From: CAVUWL01 sp963700105
GTDB lineage: Bacteria; Actinomycetota; Thermoleophilia; Solirubrobacterales; 70-9
Direction of reading: 5' to 3'
Length of the DNA: 64,000 nt
Assembly (NCBI GenBank): GCA_963700105.1
Contig: CAVOWL010000004.1
Span: 992,001 to 1,056,000, forward strand
In this document: positions 18,814 to 26,863 of the stretch, piece after piece
Layout: the number at the start of each line of letters is the position of its first letter
Numbering within the stretch: the first letter of the stretch is position 1
Notes under the pieces: model-generated
Database searches by the model: none
Told to the model about the DNA's origin: nothing
What the model saw: the letters and a program-made list of their open reading frames with translations, nothing else
Program-made: the position numbers and the translations under genes

Positions 18814-19823
18814 GCGACTATCTCGATCTCTTGCAAAGCGGCAAGATCGGCCGGGGACTCCGCGGCCAAAACCGCCTCAAGCGAGGCGATCGCCACCGCG
18901 AGCTGGGCCTGATCTGGCTCGCGGGTGGTGAAGTTCTGAAGCATCAACCCCGGCCACATCAGGCCGCGCACCCAGCGTTTGCGGCGGTTGCGCCCGGCCC
19001 ACTTGATCACCTCATAGGAGAGCCCGGCAAGCAGCGGGATCCCGAGGATGCGCGAGGCGACCAGCCAGTACCAGGCGGGCAGCCCGATCGGGGCGAACAC
19101 GAAGATCGCCAGCACCATCACGATCAGCAAGAAGCTCGTCCCACAGCGCGGGTGAAGGCGCGAGTAGAGCTTGGCGCGGGAGGGAATCAGCTCGTCTTCT
19201 GCCTCAAAGCAGGAGATCGTCTTGTGCTCGGCACCGTGGTACTCAAAGACCCGCCGCAGATCGCTGATCCGGCTGATCGCAATGATGTAGCCGATGAAGA
19301 GCGCGGTTCGAATCGTCCCCTCGATCAACCAGAACAAAAACGGGGAGCCGAGCTGGTCCTTGATCAGCGAGGTCAATCCGACCGGAACCACAAAGAAGAG
19401 CCCCACCGCCATCAGCAGCGAGACGGCGATCGTCGCTCCCCAGACCCAGCCGCCGATCTCCTCTGGCTCAGCGTCCTCCTCGGCCTCAAGCTGCGCGTTG
19501 GCCGAGATTGCCAGGGCGCGGAAGCCGATCTTCATAGATTCGGCCAGGGCGACGACGCCGCGGATCAGCGGCAAGCGCCAGGCGCGGTGGCGCTTTGCCC
19601 ACACCCTCAACGGCTCGCAGCTGACCTCAAGCTCGCCGTCGGGGCGGCGCACCGCCACCGCCCAGCTCGATACGCCGCGCATCATCACCCCCTCCAAGAC
19701 GGCCTGACCGCCAACCGGCGCGTCGCGGCGGGCGACCAGCGCTCCGTCGGGCATCCGCAGCGGGTCGCCGCCGTTTCGTGAAAGCTCTGGCACCGCGGCG
19801 GAGGAGCCCGCCTCCGGGCTCAC
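18810..19823 (-). CDS. DUF1385 (YqhQ-like) membrane protein
   Basis: A 337-residue conserved membrane protein of unknown function. The family signature VGGQAVLEGVMMRGVSSWAVAVRR is near residue 37 and YHGAEHKTISCFEAED near residue 200. Three or four membrane helices lie around residues 130-155, 165-190 and 235-270. In actinobacteria it typically sits between rpmE and prfA, exactly as here. A transport or cell-envelope role has been suggested for the family but not shown. Confidence 0.85.
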   Translation of the reverse strand: MSPEAGSSAAVPELSRNGGDPLRMPDGALVARRDAPVGGQAVLEGVMMRGVSSWAVAVRRPDGELEVSCEPLRVWAKRHRAWRLPLIRGVVALAESMKIGFRALAISANAQLEAEEDAEPEEIGGWVWGATIAVSLLMAVGLFFVVPVGLTSLIKDQLGSPFLFWLIEGTIRTALFIGYIIAISRISDLRRVFEYHGAEHKTISCFEAEDELIPSRAKLYSRLHPRCGTSFLLIVMVLAIFVFAPIGLPAWYWLVASRILGIPLLAGLSYEVIKWAGRNRRKRWVRGLMWPGLMLQNFTTREPDQAQLAVAIASLEAVLAAESPADLAALQEIEIVA

Positions 19824-19826
19824 CGC

Positions 19827-20042
19827 TTACTTCCTAGCCCTGGCGTGCTTTGCGGCGCGACGCTGGAAGCGCTCGACCCGGCCACCGGTATCGACCAGCT
19901 TCTGCTTGCCGGTGTAGAAGGGGTGGCACTCCGAGCAGAGCTCAAGGTGAAGGTCGGACTTGGTCGAGCGCGTGTAGAACTGATTCCCGCAGGAGCAGTG
20001 GACGTTTGCGAGCACGTATTCGGGGTGAATTGCTGCCTTCAT
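19827..20042 (-). CDS. rpmE: Ribosomal protein L31 (zinc-binding form)
   Basis: A 71-residue large-subunit ribosomal protein. It keeps the Cys-x-Cys (HCSCGNQF) and CSECHPFYTGKQKLVDTGGRVERF zinc ligands, so it is the C+ type rather than the zinc-independent paralogue. A purine-rich AGGGGAG precedes the ATG, and TAGACT (20051-20056, minus) could be the -10 box. Confidence 0.97.
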   Translation of the reverse strand: MKAAIHPEYVLANVHCSCGNQFYTRSTKSDLHLELCSECHPFYTGKQKLVDTGGRVERFQRRAAKHARARK

Positions 20043-20089
20043 CTCCCCTAAGTCTAGAGAAGTGCAGAGCTGCTGCCGATAGGACCCCT

Positions 20090-21604
20090 GTGGACACGCT
20101 GAGTGGGCGAAAGCATCCGATCGGGGTCCGCGCCCTGAGCGGCGCCCTGGCGGCGATCCTCTTTGGGGGCACCGCGGTGATAACCCTGCACGCCTGGTTC
20201 GCCCTGGGCGGGCCCGCGCTTAACTACCTCTGCGAAGGGCCGCTCTATGACGCCGTCATCCTCGCCGCCGGGCTCGCCTGCCTGCTGCGCGCGGCGCGGG
20301 TCAGGAGCGAGCGCAGCGCCTGGGCGATGATCGGGGCAGCGATCCTCTCCTGGGGCGCCGCCGAAGTTTATTGGACCGCCTTCATCCTTCACAATCCATC
20401 GCCGCCCTACCCCTCCCCCGCCGATATCGGCAACCTCGCCTTTTACCCGTTGGCGGCGATCGGCGTGATCCTCTTGGTCCGCGCCCGCACCCACCAGCTC
20501 GATTGGCGGCTCTGGATGGACGGGCTTATCGCGGCGCTCGGCACCGCCGCGCTGGGCGCGGCGTTCATCTTTGACTACGTCGCCAAGCAGACCAGCGGCA
20601 GCCCGCTGCAGGTGGCGACGACGCTCGCCTATCCGCTCGGTGACGTCGCGATGCTGGCGCTGGTGGTGGGGGTGATCGCGCTGACCGGCTGGCGGCCGGG
20701 ACGAACCTGGTCGCTGCTGCTACTCGGCCTCGGGGCGCTGGTAATCGCCGATACCGCCTACACCCTGCAGACAAACGGCGCCAACCTGCCAGCAGGTGAG
20801 TGGATCGATCCGATCTATCTGATCGCGGCCGCCTCTTTGGGGGCGGTGCTCTGGCAGCCGGGCGCCGAGAGGATCCGCGCCACGACCGGCTTTGAGGGCT
20901 GGCGCGAGCTGATCGTCCCGGGGCTCTCAGCCGCGGTGATGATCGGCCTCTTTGGGCTGCAGTACCTGAGCGCTCTGAGCGGCCTCTCTACCGTGCTCTG
21001 GGCGGCGACGATGATCGCCGTGATCGTCCGGCTTGCGGCCAGTGTGCGTGAGAACAAGGCACTCCTCGAGCAGGTCAGGACCGACCCCCTGACCGGCCTT
21101 TTTAACCGCGGCGGGATGCAGGTCGATCTTGAGGCGCAGTGCGAGCGCGCCAAGGAGGAGCCGCTGACCCTCGTGCTCTATGACCTAAACGGATTCAAGC
21201 GCTATAACGACACCTTCGGGCACCCCGCCGGGGATGAGCTGCTGGTCCGCCTCGGGGCCAAGCTGCGCGCCGCGGTCAAAGGTCGCGGCGCCGCGTACCG
21301 AATCGGGGGCGATGAGTTCTGCGTGCTTTTGAGCGGGCCCGCCGCCACGGTCACAGAGACCAAGCGCGCGGCGGCGATGGCCCTCAGCGCCAACGGTCGC
21401 GGTTATGAGGTGAGCTCATCGTGGGGGGCGGTGAGGATCCCCGAGGAGGCGGCCGACCCCGCGGCGGCGCTGCAGCTCGCCGACGTGCGGATGTATGCGC
21501 AGAAGGAGTCCCGCCGGCTCGCCCCGCGCGATGGCGATGGCGCTGGGGTGATTAGGGTGACGGCGTGGCCGCCAGCGATCAGCTCGACGCCTACCGCCAA
21601 CTAG
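20090..21604 (+). CDS. Membrane diguanylate cyclase (GGDEF)
   Basis: A 504-residue protein with about nine membrane helices in the first 330 residues and a C-terminal GGDEF domain. The domain has LVLYDLNGFKRYNDTFGHPAGDELL (metal-binding Asp) and RIGGDEFCVLL, so it should make c-di-GMP. The RxxD inhibitory site normally just before GGDEF is missing (RGAA instead). I chose GTG 20090 because longer in-frame starts would overlap the divergent rpmE gene. The membrane region may sense an envelope signal. The hydrolase gene downstream overlaps its 3' end by 40 bases. Confidence 0.88.
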   Translation: MDTLSGRKHPIGVRALSGALAAILFGGTAVITLHAWFALGGPALNYLCEGPLYDAVILAAGLACLLRAARVRSERSAWAMIGAAILSWGAAEVYWTAFILHNPSPPYPSPADIGNLAFYPLAAIGVILLVRARTHQLDWRLWMDGLIAALGTAALGAAFIFDYVAKQTSGSPLQVATTLAYPLGDVAMLALVVGVIALTGWRPGRTWSLLLLGLGALVIADTAYTLQTNGANLPAGEWIDPIYLIAAASLGAVLWQPGAERIRATTGFEGWRELIVPGLSAAVMIGLFGLQYLSALSGLSTVLWAATMIAVIVRLAASVRENKALLEQVRTDPLTGLFNRGGMQVDLEAQCERAKEEPLTLVLYDLNGFKRYNDTFGHPAGDELLVRLGAKLRAAVKGRGAAYRIGGDEFCVLLSGPAATVTETKRAAAMALSANGRGYEVSSSWGAVRIPEEAADPAAALQLADVRMYAQKESRRLAPRDGDGAGVIRVTAWPPAISSTPTAN

Positions 21605-22431
21605 AGCTCCCCAGCGGTCGGCTCGGATACCGCGAAGCTGGCGCCGGTCCCGCGCTCGTCTTCGTGCACGGCTACCTGGTCGATGGCCGCCTCTGGGATC
21701 GGCTGATCGAGGTACTGGCTCCCCGTTTTCGCTGCATCTGCGCCGACTGGCCGCTCGGCGCCCAGCGGGGGGCAATGAAGCCCGATGCCGACCTCTCCCC
21801 GCCCGGGATCGCAGCGCTGATCTCGGCCTTTATGGGCGCGCTTGACCTCGACGATGTGACGATCGTCGGCAATGACTCAGGCGGGGCGATGGCGCAGGTT
21901 CTCGTCACCAGCCACCCGCAGCGGATCAAGCGCCTGGTCCTCACCAATTGCGACACCCATGAGAACTTTCCGCCCGGGATATTCAAGGCGATGCCGGCGC
22001 TCGCGCGGCTTCCGGGCGCAATCGAGTTGCTCACGGCGCCGTTTCGGATCCCGGCCATCGCCCGCGCCGCCTACCGTCCCTTCGCCAGGACCCAGATCCC
22101 TGCCGAGCTGATCACCTCCTGGCTTCAGCCCAGCCTCACCGACGCCGCGGTCCGCGCCGATCTGCGCAAGGTGACGATCGGCCTCGACAAGCGCTACACC
22201 CTGGCCGCGGCGGAGAAGCTGCGCAAGTTTGACCGCCCAGTTCTCTTGGCCTGGGCCCCCGACGATCGCTACTTTCCGATCCAATACGCCGAGCGGCTCG
22301 CCGCGGCGATCCCCGATGCGCGCCTGGTTGAGATCGCCGACTCAAACACCTTCATCCCGCTCGATCAGCCCCAGCGCCTGGGCGAGGTGATCGCGGATTT
22401 CGTCGCCGAGGGCGAGCCCCCGCCAGCTTGA
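21565..22431 (+). CDS. Alpha/beta hydrolase (haloalkane dehalogenase/epoxide hydrolase-like)
   Basis: A 288-residue alpha/beta hydrolase. LVFVHGYLVDGRLWDRLI gives the oxyanion-hole HG motif. The nucleophile elbow is GNDSGG, placing Asp rather than Ser in the nucleophile position as in dehalogenases and epoxide hydrolases. LLAWAPDDRYFP carries the acid. In place of the final catalytic His the C-terminus reads SNTFIPLDQPQRL, so the His is unclear and activity should not be assumed. GTG start inside the upstream gene. Confidence 0.75.
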   Translation: MAASDQLDAYRQLELPSGRLGYREAGAGPALVFVHGYLVDGRLWDRLIEVLAPRFRCICADWPLGAQRGAMKPDADLSPPGIAALISAFMGALDLDDVTIVGNDSGGAMAQVLVTSHPQRIKRLVLTNCDTHENFPPGIFKAMPALARLPGAIELLTAPFRIPAIARAAYRPFARTQIPAELITSWLQPSLTDAAVRADLRKVTIGLDKRYTLAAAEKLRKFDRPVLLAWAPDDRYFPIQYAERLAAAIPDARLVEIADSNTFIPLDQPQRLGEVIADFVAEGEPPPA

Positions 22432-22526
22432 ATGCGCAAGCTGGGCCATTTTTTCGCCGCCGCGATGTATCTCGTCTGACCTGAGCGCCATCATTTGCTC
22501 CACGCCCCCGAAGAGGACGGAGAGCC

Positions 22527-22733
22527 ATGCCCAAGGAGATCTTCGACCAGGACCGGCCAAAGAGCACGATGGCGCAGCGCCTCGATGAGGCCTTCGCCGG
22601 GTGCGAGCAGTGGACGCTCGCCCCGCCGGCTCAGCGGCGCAACTCGATCGGCTTCAGCCCGCGACTATCGAGCTCCTCGAGGAGGATCGGCAGCGCCGCC
22701 ACGGTGCGAAGCCAGGAACCGGGCGCGCTGTAG
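22527..22733 (+). CDS. Small hypothetical ORF, possible truncated gene (68 aa)
   Basis: Starts MPKEIFDQDRPKSTMAQRLD after a good ribosome site (GGAGAGCC). The first 35 or so codons have host-like usage. Then the frame runs antisense into the deacetylase gene and becomes Ser/Arg-rich. It could be a small protein, or the 5' end of a gene whose remainder was lost. I recognise no family. Confidence 0.3.
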   Translation: MPKEIFDQDRPKSTMAQRLDEAFAGCEQWTLAPPAQRRNSIGFSPRLSSSSRRIGSAATVRSQEPGAL

Positions 22734-23326
22734 TAATCGGCGTCGTGCAAGAGGACGATGTCGCCGGCCTCAGCCCGAGCGCGGGAAGCGATTGAGGCTG
22801 GGGTCGCCCGCGCGCTCCAATCCCTTCCCCACCGCGACCAAAGCACCGCTCGCCAGCCGCGGCGGCGAACCGCCCGCAGGCCGGCGCCGCTGAAGATCCC
22901 ATAGGGGGGGCGGTAATCGGCAATCGACTGCCCGCCCGCCTCCTCGATCGCCGCCTTGGCGCGCTCGGCGTCCTCGATCAGCTGGGCGGTGCTCAACCGC
23001 AGCAGGTTGCGATGGCGGTAGCAGTGCAGCTCGACCCGGTGTCCGGCAGCGACGATCTCAGCGACCAGCGCCGGGCGCCGGGCGACCTGCTCGCCGGCCA
23101 AAAAGAAGGTCGCCGGCGCCCCCGCCTCGCGCAGCAGCTCGAGCACCTGGGGCGTGCCCTGGGGGTGGGGCCCGTCATCAAAGGTCAGCGCCACCCCGGC
23201 GGCGCCGGGTTGGCGGAGGGTGATACCGAGGGCGGAGCCGAGGCCTGGAAGGACCGGAGCCAGGGCGGGCCCGGCCCGCATTACCGCCGTCGCCGCGAGG
23301 CCGGCGGCGCCGAGGCGGGCGATCAA
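22631..23326 (-). CDS. Polysaccharide deacetylase (NodB domain)
   Basis: A 231-residue carbohydrate esterase 4 domain protein. After an N-terminal hydrophobic segment (about residues 1-35) it shows LTFDDGPHPQGT (catalytic base and metal Asp), ELHCYRHRNL (His-x3-His zinc ligands), YRPPYGIFS and a late VLLHDADYYS with the catalytic His. This is a complete NodB active site. It overlaps the upstream fusion gene by four bases, so its substrate is likely the glycan or glycolipid made by that enzyme; ArnD-like deformylation is one possibility. Confidence 0.85.
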   Translation of the reverse strand: MIARLGAAGLAATAVMRAGPALAPVLPGLGSALGITLRQPGAAGVALTFDDGPHPQGTPQVLELLREAGAPATFFLAGEQVARRPALVAEIVAAGHRVELHCYRHRNLLRLSTAQLIEDAERAKAAIEEAGGQSIADYRPPYGIFSGAGLRAVRRRGWRAVLWSRWGRDWSARATPASIASRARAEAGDIVLLHDADYYSAPGSWLRTVAALPILLEELDSRGLKPIELRR

Positions 23327-25674
23327 CGCTTGGCGCTGTGGCGCCCTGCGGGAGGTTGGTGGGCGATTGCCCTCGCCGGCCGCGTGACGACGACAACGCG
23401 AGGATCATTGTCCTCCTTGCCGAAGTGAATCCGCGTCTCGATCGGCTTTGCAACCTTGTTAAAGACGCGGTAGGGGGTTTGCCAGTCGACCCCGAGGGCG
23501 CCGACCACGATCACCGCAATCGCGACCACGGCGACGCTGACCGCGGTCGCGGCGCGGCCAGCGCGCAGGCGCCAGACCGGCTGGGGTCGGACCCGGGGCC
23601 GCACGCTCAGCACCCGCGAGGCGATCGAGGGCAGCGAGGCAAAGGAGGAATCGGGGGCGCGGCGTTCGCGGGTGAGGTGGCGCAGCACCGACTCCAGCTC
23701 GTGCTCAGAGCGCGCAACCTCGGCCAGACCGAAACGCTCAAAGGCCGCGTTGTTGGCCCGCAGGTGGCCGGCCGAGAAGCCGAAGGAGACGACCGGGCAG
23801 CCGCGGATATGGGCCTCGAGCACCGTCAGCCCAGCGGTTGCGTGAACCATCACATCGGCGGCCGCCATCCAATCGCTCATCTGCTCGGTGAAGCCGATGA
23901 TCCGCACCCGCTCGTTATCGGCGTAGCGCTGCTCCAGCTTTTCGCGGGCTACCTCGTTTCGCCCCGCGATGCAGACGACGAGCGTGTCCTCGACCGCGAG
24001 CGCTGCTCCGATTGCGCCGCTCAGGTCGCCGATCCCCCAGCCGCCGCCTGAAACGAGGACGAGTCGGGCATGGGGCGGGACCTCAAGCGCGCGTCGCGCG
24101 TCGCTTCGGGTTCGCGGCATCAGGAAATCGCGAGAGATCGGCGGTCGCATCCACTCGACGCTGCCGGGGCCGGCCAGCTTCTCGACTTCCTCGATCGACT
24201 CCGGGTGGGTGACCGAGTGCAGGTCGATTCCGGGGTGGGCCCAGTAGCGCAGGCCGGCGAGGTCGGTGATCGCCGACTGGACCGGGATCGGCAGGCGTCG
24301 GTTTTCGCGCAGCATGCCGAGCACCGCGGTGACCCCGGGATAGGTGGAGACGACCACGTCGGGTTCATAGCTGGCGATCAGCTTCATCAGGCCGTGCGCT
24401 CCAAACCAATAGGAGAGGTGGTGCCCGAGCCAGCGGGTCGGGGCAAACTTGGTGATCATCCAATACTGGATGTCAAAGAGCCATGGCATCCAGCGAAAGG
24501 TGACCCGGGAGCCGCCGCGCACGACCGAGGAGAGGATCCGCCCCATCGCTTCGAGTCCGTTTGCCACCTCGACTTCGACCCCGGGGATTTCACTCTCGAC
24601 GTCTTCTTTGATGATCCTCGCCGGCAGGTCATGCCCCTCGCCGATGTCGGCGGTGAGGATCAGGATCCGCGGCGCGCGATCCTCTTCTTGCAAGGCGCCG
24701 GCGAGCAGCGCTCCGGCGGCGTGTTCGTTGCCGTTTAGCGACGGCCTTTTGCCCGGAACGGGGTCGGGCGGGCGGATGCTGCCGCGCACCCACTCGACGT
24801 AGTTGCGCACCCCCTCGCGAAAGCTGGTCTTCGCTTTCCATCCCAGCTCATCCAGGGCCCGCGCATTGGAGATCTCCTTGCCGGGGAAATCACCCGGGCG
24901 CGGGGGCGTGTGGACGATCTCACAGCCTCCGGTCATCTCCTGCACCGTCTCGGCGATCTCGAGGATCGTCACGACCTCCTCACCGGAGAGGTTGTAGGTG
25001 CGGTTGGCGGCGGCCGGCGCCATCCCGGCGACGATCCCCTCGGCCAGGTCCTCGACGTAGATGAAGCTGCGACACTGCGAGCCATCACCGGCGATCGTCA
25101 GCGCCTTGCCGGCCAGCGCGAGGTCGGTGAACTTGGCGACCACCCCGGCCGAGCGAGCCCTCGGCCCGTAGGGAATACCGAAGCGAAGGATCGTGCACTC
25201 GAGGTCAAAGAGCTCCGCGTAGCCGGCGCAGTAGGTCTCCCCGGCGAGCTTGGTCGCCGTGTAGAGGTGCCGGGGCGCCGGGATCGGGGTGTCCTCATCG
25301 ACCGCCTGCTCGGCGCAGTCGCTGTAGACCCAGGTCGTAGAGCCGTAAACGACCCGCCCCACCTCGGTCCGACAGGCTGCCTCCAAGACGTTCAGGGTGC
25401 CGCGGGTGTTGACCTCCTCGGCGAGCACCGGATCGGCGTGAACGTGGGCGACGTCGGCAACCGCGGCGAGGTGGATGATCGCATCGCAACCACGTACCGC
25501 GAGGTCGAGATTCGCCGGGTCGGTGATACTTCCGGTGAAGGTCTCGACCTCCAGCGGGGAGTGGTAGGGCGAGGCGCTCAGGTCAAAGATCCGCGGGGTA
25601 TCGCCGCGCTCGATTAGGCGATCGACCACGTGGGAGCCGATGAAGCCACCGCCACCGGTTACCAGGACCCTCAT
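23323..25674 (-). CDS. Fusion: SDR sugar epimerase + MGDG-synthase-like glycosyltransferase + membrane anchor
   Basis: A 783-residue protein. Residues 1-300 are an extended short-chain dehydrogenase (VTGGGGFIGSHVVD Rossmann motif, catalytic Tyr-x3-Lys in LYTATKLAGE). Residues 335-670 resemble monogalactosyldiacylglycerol synthase or MurG glycosyltransferases: ILTADIGEGHDLPARIIKED, EPDVVVSTYPG, LVSGGGWGIGD, and HATAGLTVLEAHIRGCPVV as the UDP-sugar site. One membrane helix spans about 707-728, with a roughly 55-residue tail. ATG 25674 overlaps the aminotransferase stop. The enzyme probably makes an NDP-sugar epimer and adds it to a lipid. The fusion is unusual and could also be two activities that act separately. 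Confidence 0.8.
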   Translation of the reverse strand: MRVLVTGGGGFIGSHVVDRLIERGDTPRIFDLSASPYHSPLEVETFTGSITDPANLDLAVRGCDAIIHLAAVADVAHVHADPVLAEEVNTRGTLNVLEAACRTEVGRVVYGSTTWVYSDCAEQAVDEDTPIPAPRHLYTATKLAGETYCAGYAELFDLECTILRFGIPYGPRARSAGVVAKFTDLALAGKALTIAGDGSQCRSFIYVEDLAEGIVAGMAPAAANRTYNLSGEEVVTILEIAETVQEMTGGCEIVHTPPRPGDFPGKEISNARALDELGWKAKTSFREGVRNYVEWVRGSIRPPDPVPGKRPSLNGNEHAAGALLAGALQEEDRAPRILILTADIGEGHDLPARIIKEDVESEIPGVEVEVANGLEAMGRILSSVVRGGSRVTFRWMPWLFDIQYWMITKFAPTRWLGHHLSYWFGAHGLMKLIASYEPDVVVSTYPGVTAVLGMLRENRRLPIPVQSAITDLAGLRYWAHPGIDLHSVTHPESIEEVEKLAGPGSVEWMRPPISRDFLMPRTRSDARRALEVPPHARLVLVSGGGWGIGDLSGAIGAALAVEDTLVVCIAGRNEVAREKLEQRYADNERVRIIGFTEQMSDWMAAADVMVHATAGLTVLEAHIRGCPVVSFGFSAGHLRANNAAFERFGLAEVARSEHELESVLRHLTRERRAPDSSFASLPSIASRVLSVRPRVRPQPVWRLRAGRAATAVSVAVVAIAVIVVGALGVDWQTPYRVFNKVAKPIETRIHFGKEDNDPRVVVVTRPARAIAHQPPAGRHSAKR

Positions 25675-26672
25675 GACTCCTCCTTTCCGAGCGCCGCCTG
25701 GCGGCTCTCGGGGCGGTAATAAAGCGGCACGCACCAGTGGTTTTGGGCCACCCATTCGGTATTGGGCAGTAGCTCGGCGCGGCCCATGATCTGGTGGCAC
25801 GGCTGCTCGTAGACGCGTCCTGTTGACTTCTCAATTGGCTCGAAGACGATGTACTTATAAAGGCCCGAGGTCATTCCCGCGGGCAGCTCGAGGCGCGCCG
25901 GGTGCAGGGGGTCGAGGTGCTCGCGCGCGTACTCGTTCTTCCAGGCGACGATCTCGGCGAGGCGCTCGGCCTGGACCAGCGCAAGGGCGGCGGTGAACTC
26001 GTTCATGCGGAAGTTGAGGCCGTCGACCCGATGCTCAAACTTGCCGTAGTTGCGGTACTTGGTGGCGAACTCGATCAGATCGGGATTGGCGGAGACGAGG
26101 ATTCCACCCTCGCCGCTTGAGATCGTCTTCGTCGCGTACAGCGAGTAGACGCCGGCATCGCCGAAGCCACCCGGCTTGGTGGCACTCCACTCGGCGCCGT
26201 GGGCATGGGCGCAGTCCTCGAGCAAGAAGATCCCGTTCTCGCGGCAGTAGGAGGCGATCAGCTCAGAATCAAAGGCGAGGTGACCGCCGATGTGGACGAG
26301 GATCGCCGCCTTGGGCTTAAAGCGCTCGGCCTTTGCCTCGAAGTCCTCAAAGGACATGCAGAGGTCGTTGCGGTTGCAGTCGACGAACTCCACCGCGGCC
26401 CCGGCGCCGAGCGCGGCAAGCGGGGTGGCCATGAAGGTGTTGGAGGGACAAAGGACCGTCTCACCGCGCACCCCGGCGAATTCCAGGGCGGCCAGCGCAC
26501 CGCCGGCCCAGCTCGCGAGCCCCAGCGCGGGCATTCCGTTTAGCTCCGACCAGCGCTGCTCGAAGGCGGCCAGCATCGCACCCTCTGACCACTGCTCGGA
26601 ATCGAGTACCTCCTCCCAGCGCTCAAAGAGGCGGGCACGGTCTCGATGGTCAAACCCGATCGCGAAGCTCAT
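25671..26672 (-). CDS. DegT/DnrJ/EryC1/StrS-family aminotransferase
   Basis: A 333-residue PLP enzyme. CPSNTFMATPLAALGAGA is the cofactor region, LLEDCAHAHGAEW the PLP-binding Asp, and YSLYATKTISSGEGG includes the Schiff-base Lys. It should transaminate a keto nucleotide sugar, as ArnB and related enzymes do. ATG 26672 gives a typical start; an upstream ATG at 26759 would add 29 unlikely residues. It is the first gene of the coupled three-gene cassette (four-base overlap with the next). Confidence 0.85.
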   Translation of the reverse strand: MSFAIGFDHRDRARLFERWEEVLDSEQWSEGAMLAAFEQRWSELNGMPALGLASWAGGALAALEFAGVRGETVLCPSNTFMATPLAALGAGAAVEFVDCNRNDLCMSFEDFEAKAERFKPKAAILVHIGGHLAFDSELIASYCRENGIFLLEDCAHAHGAEWSATKPGGFGDAGVYSLYATKTISSGEGGILVSANPDLIEFATKYRNYGKFEHRVDGLNFRMNEFTAALALVQAERLAEIVAWKNEYAREHLDPLHPARLELPAGMTSGLYKYIVFEPIEKSTGRVYEQPCHQIMGRAELLPNTEWVAQNHWCVPLYYRPESRQAALGKEES

Positions 26673-26863
26673 CGCGTCAGGACAAGTTGTCTGTTGGGGC
26701 CCTACGGTGGCTCCTTCGTGGATGTGGCTGGGAGAATTGCCTTCGCGGGGACGATTCACACTGTGCGTGCAGAAGGTGCGCCAAGGCTAGCAGTGGGGGC
26801 GGACTCGATGGTTAATTGGCTCGGTGGGCGGCGGCGCGGCCAGGGCAGGCTGGCTCGCCGGAC

